From Simiduia aestuariiviva (GTDB lineage: Bacteria > Pseudomonadota > Gammaproteobacteria > Pseudomonadales > Cellvibrionaceae): a DNA stretch of 64,000 bases. The notes beneath the pieces are model-generated. The model worked only from the letters and a program-made list of their open reading frames with translations. It had not been told where the DNA came from and did no database searches. This document shows, piece after piece, positions 8,550 through 17,783 of this stretch. Location of the stretch: contig NZ_JACHXZ010000002.1 in the NCBI RefSeq assembly GCF_014192475.1, positions 602,524-666,523 on the forward strand. The letters run 5' to 3'. Position 1 is the first letter of the stretch. The number at the start of each line of letters is the position of its first letter. The position numbers were made by a program, and so were the translations under genes.

Positions 8550-9650
8550 TTAACCTATTAACTTACCCGCTAACGCATCTGTGGTTTCCATAAACAATTT
8601 ATGCAGATCTGCTTTAGCGCCCTCGGGTTGATTAATAAGCTCACTTTCACTCATGCGCTCAAGTAATGCATAGAGCAACGCCCTTGGCTCCAGAAACTCA
8701 CGGGCAGATTCCAAGGCTGCCTGCACTTGCTCTGCCATCTGCCCTAAGGGTTGCAATGGGGCATTGAGGCTTGGCTGCCCATAGGTGGTCTGCACTTTCT
8801 GCATCAATGTTTGCTTCATATCCAATGCGAAGCCTGAAATTTCATCGGCATCGAAGTTTAACGCCATGGCAGATTCAAAGGCTGCGCCCAGGTCACCGTT
8901 GTAAAATTCATCTGCTAAATCATTCACTTGCCCCAACAGATCATTGATAGCGGTGAGCTCATCGGCATTTAAGTCACCTTCAACACGCAATTCAAACGCA
9001 TTGCCCTGACGAAGGTGGGCGCTCATGCCACTTGCATCAGCTGAATATTTGCCCTTAAAGAAACTCGAAGCACTAATGCTTACTCGGTCGCCCTCTTGGG
9101 TGGTGACGCTGAAGTCAAATTGACGACTGGCCTTGATCAGGCCCTGCGTTTCTACAATGGGCGCCGCTACCGCATCAGGTGCCTCTATCTCTGGCGGAGA
9201 TTCTGGCGATTGCGCCGCCACAATTGCGCTGTCATCAAGTCCGAGCTCTTGAGCAACTGACGCCATACCAGCCAGTACCTTGTCATAAGTGGCACTAATG
9301 GCCGCCAACAGGTCATCCGACAACAGGCCTGAATCCGATAGAATTTGTTTAGCTTCGTTGAACCCCTGTAAAAACCCCTCTAAACCAGCATCTAAGCGAC
9401 TCTGCAGCTTTTCGGTACTCATACCAGCAGCAGCGTCAGCATGCAGACGATTTTCGATAAAAAGGAGAATATTACCGGCCGCACGATCTGGGGTCATTGC
9501 CCTATCGCCCGCGCTGGGCATGGGCTCGCCCTTTGCGACACCCTGCGCTTGAGGCTGCAGCACCGCTTTTGAACGTCCAGTTTGCGTAGCATCGGGGGCT
9601 AAATTAGAGCCAGCAAACTGTGACATCGCGGGGTTTAGTGGGGACAACAT
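8550..9650 (-). CDS. DUF5610 domain protein
   Basis: This 366-residue soluble protein has no signal peptide. Its N-terminal ~50 residues are low-complexity (Ala/Gln/Pro), and a helical DUF5610-type region follows (about residues 50-130, RAAGNILLFIENRL ... LEGFLQGFNEAKQIL). The C-terminal half includes a beta-rich stretch (FDFSVTTQEGDRVSISAS) and an acidic helical end. The family occurs in aquatic gammaproteobacteria and has no known function that I can name. An in-frame TTG exists 4 codons upstream, but GGAGGT lies 4 nt before the ATG at 9650, which decides the start. A long GC-rich hairpin lies between it and the upstream FHA gene. Confidence 0.75.
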   Translation of the reverse strand: MLSPLNPAMSQFAGSNLAPDATQTGRSKAVLQPQAQGVAKGEPMPSAGDRAMTPDRAAGNILLFIENRLHADAAAGMSTEKLQSRLDAGLEGFLQGFNEAKQILSDSGLLSDDLLAAISATYDKVLAGMASVAQELGLDDSAIVAAQSPESPPEIEAPDAVAAPIVETQGLIKASRQFDFSVTTQEGDRVSISASSFFKGKYSADASGMSAHLRQGNAFELRVEGDLNADELTAINDLLGQVNDLADEFYNGDLGAAFESAMALNFDADEISGFALDMKQTLMQKVQTTYGQPSLNAPLQPLGQMAEQVQAALESAREFLEPRALLYALLERMSESELINQPEGAKADLHKLFMETTDALAGKLIG

Positions 9651-9773
9651 AGAGACCTCCAATCTGGGAAAATTAACCAGCTTGGGGGGGGTATCGGCCG
9701 ACAGGCCCAGAACTTAAGCAACAAATAGTTGTAAGCGACTGACTCGCTTAGAGCGCGAGCGCGCCAATATAGA

Positions 9774-9800
9774 CGCCTGACGCGTCAAACGCGTCTGGCG
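9774..9800. other. GC-rich hairpin between the FHA and DUF5610 genes
   Basis: Arms CGCC-T-GACGCGT (9774-9785) and ACGCGTC-T-GGCG (9789-9800) pair in 11 of 12 positions around a CAA loop. A second small hairpin, AAGCCC/GGGCTT, lies at 9815-9831. Neither is followed by a T-run on the minus strand, the direction of both flanking genes, so a simple intrinsic terminator is not convincing. An mRNA-stabilising or REP-like element, or a protein site, is possible. Confidence 0.6.
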
Positions 9801-9867
9801 CACATCCTTGAAATAAGCCCGACAAGGGCTTGAACAGACTAACTGCGCCTTAGCCTTAGCCACAGCC

Positions 9868-10728
9868 TTAGAAATTGAGATGGCCCGCCTGCCAAGCCCA
9901 ATAAACTAGCCCAGCTAACATCAGCACCCCTATGCTCAATCCCGTGAACGCTGAGGATCGAGGCGCATCTTCTGTTGTAACGGGTGCTGCCATGGCCGCT
10001 TTCACCTGTTCGCGACTTGGCTCTAGGGGCCGTTTTCCGGCGGTGCGTTTTGTGACACCTTGCTGTGGCTTTTGTTTTGGCATGGTCCGAATACTGGTTT
10101 TATTCATGTCATCGGACGGTCCAACCACACCAAAACCCAAGGTATCAAACCGCAATTCATCACCACGTTTTACCCGTGCCTCAGTCACTTGCACACCATT
10201 GAGAAACGTGCCGTTTGCTGAGCCCAGATCTTTGACGTACAGCAGGCCTTCTTTGACCGTCAATTGCGCGTGGCGACGTGATAAATGCGCGGCGGCTAGC
10301 ACAATGTCACAATCGCTTGCGCGCCCGACTATGGTTTCAGGTGCGATGGTAAAGACTTTGTTCGCGAGCGCCGTGTGATTGGCCTTTAACGACCAGCCGG
10401 TTGCCTCAGTTCGAACGAGCGTCGGCGCGGCCTTAGGTTCCTGCTTGGGATCCACAACCTGCAACTGCACTTTGCCCAAGGTCAACACATCGTTTACCGT
10501 TAAAGGTGCCGATTTTGTGACCATGTTCTCATTCACTCGCACAGGTTGCTCTGGCGCAAGCACTTTTAGCGTTAGCTCTTCGTGATCAACGAGAATTTCT
10601 GCATGTAGCTCGGCGACGCTAGTGTCATCAACTACCATGTCATTCTTTTGGCCACTTCCAATTGTGACCTTTGGCTCCACCAGCCACACCGCATTATGCT
10701 TATTGTTCTTAAAGCGGAGTTTCAACAT
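9868..10728 (-). CDS. Tail-anchored protein with two FHA domains
   Basis: This 286-residue protein probably recognises phosphothreonine. The first FHA-like domain (about residues 1-100) is divergent (VTIGSGQKNDMVVDD ... LHAEI). The second (~110-215) has the full signature: VGRASDCDIVL, LSRRHAQL, LGSANGTFLNG. A charged linker follows and a C-terminal membrane helix (GLSIGVLMLAGLVYWAW) leaves the FHA domains in the cytoplasm. The frame continues 28 codons upstream, but the ATG at 10728 has a GGGGA site 8 nt before it and begins MLKLRFKN, a standard FHA first strand. It is divergent from the PP2C phosphatase and kinase genes, which likely control its phosphopeptide ligand. Confidence 0.85.
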   Translation of the reverse strand: MLKLRFKNNKHNAVWLVEPKVTIGSGQKNDMVVDDTSVAELHAEILVDHEELTLKVLAPEQPVRVNENMVTKSAPLTVNDVLTLGKVQLQVVDPKQEPKAAPTLVRTEATGWSLKANHTALANKVFTIAPETIVGRASDCDIVLAAAHLSRRHAQLTVKEGLLYVKDLGSANGTFLNGVQVTEARVKRGDELRFDTLGFGVVGPSDDMNKTSIRTMPKQKPQQGVTKRTAGKRPLEPSREQVKAAMAAPVTTEDAPRSSAFTGLSIGVLMLAGLVYWAWQAGHLNF

Positions 10729-10950
10729 GTTTGAGTTCCCCAATACACTCTCGAACCCTACTACAGGTCCTTTCTGTAATGGATAATGCCGTAAAAGCCC
10801 GAAGTCTTTCAATAGGTTAGCTAAAAATGACTTTACCGTTTACATTTAGCAGGTAAACTGTGGTGCGTATTGAATTGGTTTCAGCGCAGCGCTGTTAACT
10901 CTCATCGCCAGACACCGACAATAAAAGCAATCCACTGAGCAGGACGGCAA

Positions 10951-11802
10951 ATGCCACCACTCAATTACAGTGCGGCCACCGATAAAGGCCTCTCGCGAGA
11001 TAACAACGAAGACACCTACTATGCGGGTCCGGATGTTGGTGTCTGGGTGGTTGCCGATGGCATGGGCGGTCATGAAGCGGGTGAAGTCGCCAGCGCCATT
11101 GTACGCGATAGCATCAAGCAGCAAATCCAAAGTCAATCAAGCTTAAGCCAAGCCATCGAAAATTCCCACAAAGCCATTTTAGAGGCCGTTAAGCACGGTG
11201 TCGGCGCGCCGGGAATGGGCAGTACTGTGGTGGCACTAAGAAGCCGTCAAACAGAATACGAAGTTGCTTGGGTTGGCGACAGTCGAGCCTACCTGTGGAC
11301 ATTTAAACCTGACGGCGGCAGCCTAGAGCAACTGACACTCGACCACTCTTACGTGCAGATGCTGGTTGATACCGGAGCCATCAGCGCATCAGATAAAAAC
11401 CAGCACCCAGATCGAAACGTCATCACACAGTGCTTAGGTTCGCAAGAGCTAAAAAACGTGCGCGTTGATCAAGTCCACGGCGTGTGGGAAAAAGACCAGT
11501 GGATCATACTTTGCTCAGACGGACTCACCGATGAACTGTCCGACGAAATCATCGCACGTATATTATGTGAATCGCGCTCGCCTAAGGACGCAGTGGCTAA
11601 ATTATTGCAGGCAGCACTAGACAGCGGCGGTAGTGACAACATCACCATTCAGGTGGTGGAATCACCACTGACAAAGCGTCACTTTTATATGGCCATTACG
11701 GATTGGCTACCGGAATTGACAGGGAACTCGAGTCTGGACTTTTCACTTTACAGCCTCGCACTCGCCTCATTTGGGCTGCTTTGCTATTGGTTGCTTGGCT
11801 AA
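10951..11802 (+). CDS. PP2C-type Ser/Thr protein phosphatase with C-terminal membrane anchor
   Basis: This 283-residue metal-dependent phosphatase has all PPM/PP2C metal-ligand motifs: SRDNNED, VADGMGGHEAG, GMGSTVV, WVGDSRAYL, CSDGLTDEL and GGSDNITI. After the catalytic domain (to ~residue 245) comes a hydrophobic C-terminal segment (FSLYSLALASFGLLCYWLLG), so it is held at the inner membrane with the active site in the cytoplasm. An AGGAC site lies 6 nt before the ATG. It is followed after 6 bp by the kinase gene, implying co-transcription and opposing activities on shared substrates such as the FHA protein or the kinase itself. Confidence 0.92.
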   Translation: MPPLNYSAATDKGLSRDNNEDTYYAGPDVGVWVVADGMGGHEAGEVASAIVRDSIKQQIQSQSSLSQAIENSHKAILEAVKHGVGAPGMGSTVVALRSRQTEYEVAWVGDSRAYLWTFKPDGGSLEQLTLDHSYVQMLVDTGAISASDKNQHPDRNVITQCLGSQELKNVRVDQVHGVWEKDQWIILCSDGLTDELSDEIIARILCESRSPKDAVAKLLQAALDSGGSDNITIQVVESPLTKRHFYMAITDWLPELTGNSSLDFSLYSLALASFGLLCYWLLG

Positions 11803-11808
11803 TACAAT

Positions 11809-14205
11809 ATGCAAATCCCCGGTTATCGTATCATTCGCAAGATCAATCAAGGCGGCATGTCCACCGTCTATCTTGCCATTCAATTGAGTGTTGGCCGAGA
11901 AGTCGCACTCAAAGTTATGTCACCCGCCTTAAATGCAGACCCGATATTTAGTGAACGTTTTCAACGCGAAGCTAATATTGTCGGGCAATTGTCACATCCA
12001 AACATCGTATCAATTTACGATATTGGGCGATTTAAAAATCTCAATTACATTGCAATGGATTACCTGCCTGGCGGCTCGGTGCACGACAAGATGGCCACGG
12101 GGCTAAGCACGTCAGAAATTTTGCGCATCATGCGCGAAATGGCCCTCGCTTTGGACCTTGCACACGAAAAAGGCTACATCCATCGCGATATAAAACCAGA
12201 GAACATCTTATTTCGAGAAAACAGCTCGGCAGTGTTATCTGATTTTGGGGTGGCAAAAACAGTCAGCAGCTCATCGCAAATGACCAATGCCGGCATGGTT
12301 GTAGGCACCCCCCATTACATGAGCCCCGAGCAAGCGCGCGGAAAGGCCATCGATGGGCGATCTGACATTTATAGCTTGGGCATTGTATTTTATGAAATGC
12401 TCACCGGCACCGTGCCATTTAAAGCCGAAGAAGCTGTTGCCATAGCTATTAAACACTTAACCGCACCGATCCCAAAACTGCCGCCACAATATTCACTCTA
12501 CCAAAAGCTGCTAAACCGCCTGTTGGCAAAAGACCCCAATGACCGTTTCCAGCGTGGGCGCGAAATTGCTGACGCCATAGAAGAACTCGATGCGACCCTG
12601 AGTGGCAGTCGCCCACGCTACATGTCAAACACTGAACCGTCAGCAATGCATATTGCGACGCTATTTAAAGCGCTAATACTGACCAGCTATGTCGCCATAA
12701 CCGTCCAACTGAAGGCTCTTATAAAAGAGATATTTAGCTGGCGCTGGACGCCCAAGCGCGGTTTTTATCGCCGCCCCGACATTACCATCACAGAAGTTAA
12801 AACCACACCCGACACTGGCGAAAATGACCGTTCCACTGTGGTGTCTACGCGCATTCAAAAAGCAGCTTTTTATCAGGCCGCTGCTCGACCGAAATTCAGT
12901 ATTGCGCGCGTGCTATCAATCACAACCGTTATTAGCATCCTGTGGTTCACATTTTCAGTTGCACTCGCACGCTTTGAATTACCGGCCGAAACACGCTTTC
13001 CCGATTGGCTGGCTAACGCCGCACAATTTAGCGCTGCATTAGTCGATGAAAAAGCCAAGGCTGTTCTGCCTTTGCCAGCATCTGACACACCCCAGCCCAT
13101 TTTGCGCACTCCGCGCAATGAGCTAACCGTAGCTACGGGTAGCAATGAAGGCGCTAACGACGATGCAGCAATAATATCTTCCGAGCCTCAAGCGCTGGCA
13201 CAAGTCGCCGCAGGCATTAACGGCAGCGAAGTGACAAACACGACTCCACCGCCACCCCAGACCTACCCACTGACGATAATCGCTGAACCTGAAGATGCGC
13301 GCATACGCATTCTCAATATTCGCGACCGCTACCGACACGGCATAGAACTGCCCGCTGGACGCTACCGCGTTGAAGTGACAGCCAAGGATTATCACAGCTA
13401 CGAAGAATGGGTTCAGATAGACGACGACGCCGTAACCCAGGAAGTTACGCTGCGCAAAATGATTCAACCCGGCAGTGTATTTAAAAATGAATTGGCCAAC
13501 GGTGACTTGGGCCCAGAAATGGTAATTATTGGGCCTGGCCGGTTTGAAATGGGAGACAAGAGCGCAGGCATTACCATGCCAGTACGCAGCGTCACCATCT
13601 CAGAAGCCTTTGCAATTAGCCGCTTTGAAATTACTTTTGCAGATTACGAAAAATACCTAAAGGCAAAAAACCTTGGCCAGGCCGACGACAATCGCTGGGG
13701 ACGCGGTGCGAGACCCGCAATCAACGTGAGCTGGCAAGACGCGCAAAATTACGTGCGCTGGCTGTCAGATTCCACCGGCAAGCGCTATCGTCTGCCGACC
13801 GAAGCTGAATGGGAATACGTAGCTCGTGCAGGCACAGAGAGCAGCTATTGGTGGCCAGATAACGCAAAGGGCAAAGCGAATTGCCGCATGGGCTGCGACA
13901 GCGACTTCTCGGGCCTATTCATCACCAGAACTGCGCCAGTGGGCACCTACTCTGCCAATCCGTTCGGGGTCTATGATACCTCCGGTAACGTGGCTGAATG
14001 GGTGGAGGACTGCTTTCAAAATCACTACCTATCAGCACCGCGTGACGGCACCGCGGTGGTGGTATCTGACTGCTCGAGGCGGTCGGTGCGTGGCGGCTCC
14101 ATGAAATCGTCCGCCGAGGAAATCACCAACTTTGCGCGCGAAGGTAGAATCCCCAGCAAACGCTACAGCGACGTTGGCTTTCGCGTATTGGTAGAACTCT
14201 ATTGA
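11809..14205 (+). CDS. Transmembrane Ser/Thr kinase fused to PEGA-like and FGE-sulfatase domains
   Basis: Domain order in 798 residues: a Hanks-type kinase (~1-265) with glycine loop NQGGMSTVYLA, Lys35, HRDIKPEN (Asp127) and DFG (145-147); a basic linker; a membrane helix (~365-385); a Thr/Pro-rich spacer; a PEGA-like domain (~486-550); and a formylglycine-generating-enzyme/sulfatase-modifying-factor fold (~558-798) in the periplasm. The FGE part keeps RLPTEAEWEYVARAG, NVAEWVED and RGGS, but the segment that carries the paired copper-binding cysteines in true FGEs (here MKSSAEEITNFAREGRIPS) has none. It is therefore probably a ligand-sensing rather than catalytic domain. The start lies 6 bp after the phosphatase stop, with no strong ribosome-binding site, suggesting translational coupling. 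Confidence 0.9.
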   Translation: MQIPGYRIIRKINQGGMSTVYLAIQLSVGREVALKVMSPALNADPIFSERFQREANIVGQLSHPNIVSIYDIGRFKNLNYIAMDYLPGGSVHDKMATGLSTSEILRIMREMALALDLAHEKGYIHRDIKPENILFRENSSAVLSDFGVAKTVSSSSQMTNAGMVVGTPHYMSPEQARGKAIDGRSDIYSLGIVFYEMLTGTVPFKAEEAVAIAIKHLTAPIPKLPPQYSLYQKLLNRLLAKDPNDRFQRGREIADAIEELDATLSGSRPRYMSNTEPSAMHIATLFKALILTSYVAITVQLKALIKEIFSWRWTPKRGFYRRPDITITEVKTTPDTGENDRSTVVSTRIQKAAFYQAAARPKFSIARVLSITTVISILWFTFSVALARFELPAETRFPDWLANAAQFSAALVDEKAKAVLPLPASDTPQPILRTPRNELTVATGSNEGANDDAAIISSEPQALAQVAAGINGSEVTNTTPPPPQTYPLTIIAEPEDARIRILNIRDRYRHGIELPAGRYRVEVTAKDYHSYEEWVQIDDDAVTQEVTLRKMIQPGSVFKNELANGDLGPEMVIIGPGRFEMGDKSAGITMPVRSVTISEAFAISRFEITFADYEKYLKAKNLGQADDNRWGRGARPAINVSWQDAQNYVRWLSDSTGKRYRLPTEAEWEYVARAGTESSYWWPDNAKGKANCRMGCDSDFSGLFITRTAPVGTYSANPFGVYDTSGNVAEWVEDCFQNHYLSAPRDGTAVVVSDCSRRSVRGGSMKSSAEEITNFAREGRIPSKRYSDVGFRVLVELY

Positions 14206-14270
14206 GCTAATTCAGTATACGTTCACCAATACCGATATCGTCTGCCAATTATCGTTACCATCTGAGTGAC

Positions 14271-14293
14271 AATTAAACCGCTTTATTAAACGG
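14271..14293 (-). terminator. Possible intrinsic terminator of uvrB
   Basis: On the minus strand the end of uvrB runs into CCGTTT-AATA-AAGCGG, a 6-bp stem with one G-T wobble that includes the stop codon, followed by TTTAATT. The short stem makes this only a moderate candidate. It would serve uvrB, whose 3' end faces the kinase gene. Confidence 0.4.
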
Positions 14294-16277
14294 CTTTCTG
14301 CTTTAACTGACTGATCTGATCGCGCACTTGAGCTGCGCGCTCAAACTCCAGATCCTTGGCGTGCTGGAACATTTGCGCTTCCAATTTTGCAATCTGCGTC
14401 CACACGTCGCCCTCGGGCAGCTCGATGTCATATCGCCCCTTCCCGACCGCGACTTTTTGCCGTTTCTTTTTACCTGGCGCGTGACCCGCCTCCAGAATAT
14501 CCGCAACAGATTTTTTCACGCCCACGGGCGTAATACCATGTCGCGCATTGTGCTCTACTTGCTTATTGCGTCGGCGTTCAGTTTCGCCCATCGCTCGCTC
14601 CATGGAGCCGGTAATGCGATCGGCATACAAAATGGCCCTACCGTTCAAATTCCGCGCAGCACGACCAATGGTTTGAATGAGTGATCGCTCCGATCGCAAA
14701 AACCCCTCTTTATCGGCATCCATAATGAGAACCAAAGAGACTTCGGGCATATCGAGGCCTTCACGCAATAAATTAATGCCCACCAATACATCGAATTCAC
14801 CCAGCCGTAGATCACGAATAATTTCTACGCGCTCCACTGTATCAATATCCGAATGCAGGTAACGCACGCGCACGCCATGTTCGGCTAAGTATTCGGTCAA
14901 ATCTTCAGCCATGCGCTTTGTAAGCACTGTGATGAGTACGCGCTCATCGATACTGGCGCGCGCACGAATTTCCGACAGCGCATCATCGACTTGCGTTTGC
15001 GCAGACCGGACTTCAACCTCGGGATCAACTAAGCCTGTGGGTCGGACAACTTGTTCTACCACCTGCCCGGCATGCGCTTTTTCGTAGTCACCCGGGGTTG
15101 CAGAGACAAATATCATCTGAGGCGCCAAACGTTCCCACTCGTCAAAGCGCATGGGGCGATTATCGAGCGCCGAGGGCAAGCGAAAACCGTATTCGACCAG
15201 CGTTTCCTTGCGCGAACGGTCACCGCGATACATTCCACCAATCTGTGGAATACCCACGTGGGATTCATCGATGACCAGTAGCGCCTCGGCCGGCAGGTAG
15301 TCAAACAGCGTGGGTGGCGCCGCGCCGGGCTCTCGGCCCGACAGATAGCGCGAGTAGTTTTCAATACCATTGCAATAGCCCAGCTCAACCATCATCTCGA
15401 TGTCATAGCGGGTGCGCTGCTCCAACCGCTCGGCCGCCACCAGCTGGTTAGTGTCACGCAAATGTGTCAGGCGCTCCGCCAAATCCACCTTAATTTGCTC
15501 TACCGCTTCGAGTACCCGCTCGCGCGGGGTCACATAGTGAGATTTAGGATAGATCGTAAATCGTGGGACTTTGCGTATGGTTGCGCCTGTGAGCGGATCG
15601 AAAAGTGATATTTGCTCAATTTCATCATCAAATAATTCGACACGCACTGCATCGGCATCGGAATCAGCGGGATATATATCAATAATCTCGCCACGCACTC
15701 GATAGGTAGCGCGGTGAAAGTCCATATCATTGCGCGTGTATTGCAATTCCGCTAGCCGGCGCAATAACGTTCGCTGATCAATGCGATCGCCACGCACCAA
15801 ATGAATAACCATTTTCAAGTAGGCTTCTGGATCGCCCAATCCATATATGGCAGAAACGGTTGCCACCACTATGGCATCTTTACGCTCCATAAGCGCCTTA
15901 GTGGCTGACAGGCGCATTTGCTCGATGTGCTCGTTGATAGACGCATCTTTTTCAATGAAGGTGTCAGAGGAAGGCACATAGGCTTCAGGCTGATAGTAGT
16001 CGTAGTAAGAGACGAAGTATTCGACCGCGTTATCGGGGAAAAACTCTTTGAACTCACCATACAACTGGGCCGCCAAGGTTTTGTTCGGCGCCATGACCAT
16101 GGTGGGCCGCTGCATTTGCGCTATAACATTGGCGATGGTGAAGGTTTTACCGGAACCCGTGACACCCAGTAAGGTCTGATGTGCCAAGCCCGCATTCAAA
16201 CCGGTTACGAGTGACGCAATGGCCGTTGGCTGATCACCAGCGGGTTGAAATTTGCTCTTTACAACAAAGGGCTTCAT
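14286..16277 (-). CDS. uvrB: Excinuclease ABC subunit B
   Basis: This is the damage-verifying helicase-like subunit of nucleotide excision repair; it receives DNA from UvrA and recruits UvrC. The 663-residue length is normal. Walker A is GVTGSGKT (~residues 39-46), the beta-hairpin region [20 protein letters not shown] inserts between DNA strands, and helicase motifs include [38 protein letters not shown] and QTIGRAARN. The C-terminal UVR domain (about 625-660, [14 protein letters not shown]) binds UvrC. The ATG at 16277 gives the usual N-terminus. It is divergent from an aminotransferase gene. I see no LexA box that I can state with confidence in the 130-bp intergenic region. Confidence 0.97.
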   Translation of the reverse strand: MKPFVVKSKFQPAGDQPTAIASLVTGLNAGLAHQTLLGVTGSGKTFTIANVIAQMQRPTMVMAPNKTLAAQLYGEFKEFFPDNAVEYFVSYYDYYQPEAYVPSSDTFIEKDASINEHIEQMRLSATKALMERKDAIVVATVSAIYGLGDPEAYLKMVIHLVRGDRIDQRTLLRRLAELQYTRNDMDFHRATYRVRGEIIDIYPADSDADAVRVELFDDEIEQISLFDPLTGATIRKVPRFTIYPKSHYVTPRERVLEAVEQIKVDLAERLTHLRDTNQLVAAERLEQRTRYDIEMMVELGYCNGIENYSRYLSGREPGAAPPTLFDYLPAEALLVIDESHVGIPQIGGMYRGDRSRKETLVEYGFRLPSALDNRPMRFDEWERLAPQMIFVSATPGDYEKAHAGQVVEQVVRPTGLVDPEVEVRSAQTQVDDALSEIRARASIDERVLITVLTKRMAEDLTEYLAEHGVRVRYLHSDIDTVERVEIIRDLRLGEFDVLVGINLLREGLDMPEVSLVLIMDADKEGFLRSERSLIQTIGRAARNLNGRAILYADRITGSMERAMGETERRRNKQVEHNARHGITPVGVKKSVADILEAGHAPGKKKRQKVAVGKGRYDIELPEGDVWTQIAKLEAQMFQHAKDLEFERAAQVRDQISQLKQKAV

Positions 16278-16407
16278 AAACAGATCCGGAATTGCTAATA
16301 GCGCGAAAGTTTAACAAACCCGCGACGGGCATCCCAGCATGGGCGCCTTGAGATTTACAGTCCTTTTACGCATGATGTGTGCTTACCCAAAAGCATACAG
16401 AAACCTC

Positions 16408-17775
16408 ATGCAAGCCAAACAACTTCGTCAGCAACCCATTAGTGTGACCCGAGAAATGGCAGCCGCACTGCCCAAACTAGCCCAACTGGCAAAGGCCAAA
16501 GGGCTGGAACTGCATCACCTAGGCGCTGGCTACCCCCACCCAGAAGTGACCGACCCCAGCGGCTATATCGCCCATAAGGAGGCCTATTTCGCGCACCTAG
16601 CCCGCGGTCAATCGCTCAAGGCTGTGTTACAACCACTCTACGGTTATACCGACACACAGGGCGCTGCAAGTACGCGTAAGCGCTTTGCTGAGGTCTACGG
16701 TGCTGACTTCGATGCGCAGCTTGATCCAGATCAACTGATACCTACGGTGGGCTCCACCGGCGGCATTAACTTACTTTGCTCGCTATTTGAACGCACGGGC
16801 GAAAAAGTGGCCTACATCACCGATGCCCCGACTTATGCCGGTTTTCTCGCAAGGGCAGGTCTTTATCAAAAAGCGCGCATTTACTCCGTAGAAATGGATT
16901 CAGAAGGGCCTGATTGCGAGGCACTTAGCCACCAGATAGACCAAGCTCGCGCAGACGGCTACGACGTTGCCTTCTACTACACTGTTCCCGATGGCCATAA
17001 TCCAGGGGGCATCTCTTTTTCAATTGAACGCCGCCAGCAAATCATTGATGTCTTAAAAGACAAAGACATTTTGGTGGTAGAAGATGCGCCCTACAGCTAT
17101 ATCAGCTATGAAATGCCAGAATCGCGCCCAAAGCCGTTTATATCTTTGGCACCAGAACTGTGCGTACACCTGTTTACCGCATCCAAAATTGGCCTGCCAG
17201 GGCCGCGCATTGGATTTATTTATACCGAAGCGACACTTGAGCTACACGGCGGAACACGCGCACCACTTACTCAATTACTACTCACCGAAGCCAGTGCAGA
17301 CTTTTTGCTTCAAAATCCTGAAGCGCTGTGTGGATTTGAGTCCTTTCTCACCGACGAAAATTTCCAGCCCCGAAAAAGTCTATGGCCCGTAGCAGAGCAA
17401 AAAAACCAAATATACCGAGAAAATCGGCAGATTTTACTGGACACCTTTTCTGAACAATTGTCTGACCAACCGGAACTGTTTAGCTGGACAGAACCGGGGG
17501 CGGGTTTCTTTTCCGTGTTTACGCTCAACCACCCTAGACTAACCTGTGACAGTGCCTTTACCCAGCGACTGGTATCCGAATATGGGGTTGTGACTATTCC
17601 CACCTACAGTTTTTTCCCGCCAGATGCACGAGTACGCAACCCGCAGGCTGGCCTCAATCAATTGCGATTGTCATTTTGTTACAGTGAAGGCGTTGGAGAG
17701 GCGCGCCGAAGCGCTTTAGGCGCAGCGACTCGCGCCTTCGCCCAAGCAATCAGAAAGGAATGCAAGTTAACCTGA
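16408..17775 (+). CDS. PLP-dependent aminotransferase, class I/II fold
   Basis: This 455-residue fold-type I enzyme has a substrate-binding LGAGYPHP segment near the N-terminus, the cofactor region TVGSTGGINLLCSLF, the Asp/Tyr pair VVEDAPYSY, and the Schiff-base lysine in TASKIGLPGPRIGF. It resembles the MocR/2-aminoadipate and valine-pyruvate aminotransferase group, but no helix-turn-helix is fused. The amino donor cannot be decided from sequence. The frame extends 23 codons upstream to 16339; neither start has a clear ribosome-binding site, and the ATG at 16408 fits family N-termini better. An aminotransferase next to uvrB is also seen in pseudomonads. It converges with rlmKL, 8 bp apart. 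Confidence 0.85.
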   Translation: MQAKQLRQQPISVTREMAAALPKLAQLAKAKGLELHHLGAGYPHPEVTDPSGYIAHKEAYFAHLARGQSLKAVLQPLYGYTDTQGAASTRKRFAEVYGADFDAQLDPDQLIPTVGSTGGINLLCSLFERTGEKVAYITDAPTYAGFLARAGLYQKARIYSVEMDSEGPDCEALSHQIDQARADGYDVAFYYTVPDGHNPGGISFSIERRQQIIDVLKDKDILVVEDAPYSYISYEMPESRPKPFISLAPELCVHLFTASKIGLPGPRIGFIYTEATLELHGGTRAPLTQLLLTEASADFLLQNPEALCGFESFLTDENFQPRKSLWPVAEQKNQIYRENRQILLDTFSEQLSDQPELFSWTEPGAGFFSVFTLNHPRLTCDSAFTQRLVSEYGVVTIPTYSFFPPDARVRNPQAGLNQLRLSFCYSEGVGEARRSALGAATRAFAQAIRKECKLT

Positions 17776-17783
17776 TCGCGCGA

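Noticed and set aside
9932-10378. 148-codon plus-strand frame opposite the FHA gene
   Set aside because: Antisense to a gene with clear FHA motifs; no independent support.
9868-14205. Calling this locus part of a type VI secretion system
   Set aside because: Only the regulatory FHA/phosphatase/kinase genes are present; no Tss structural gene exists in the window.
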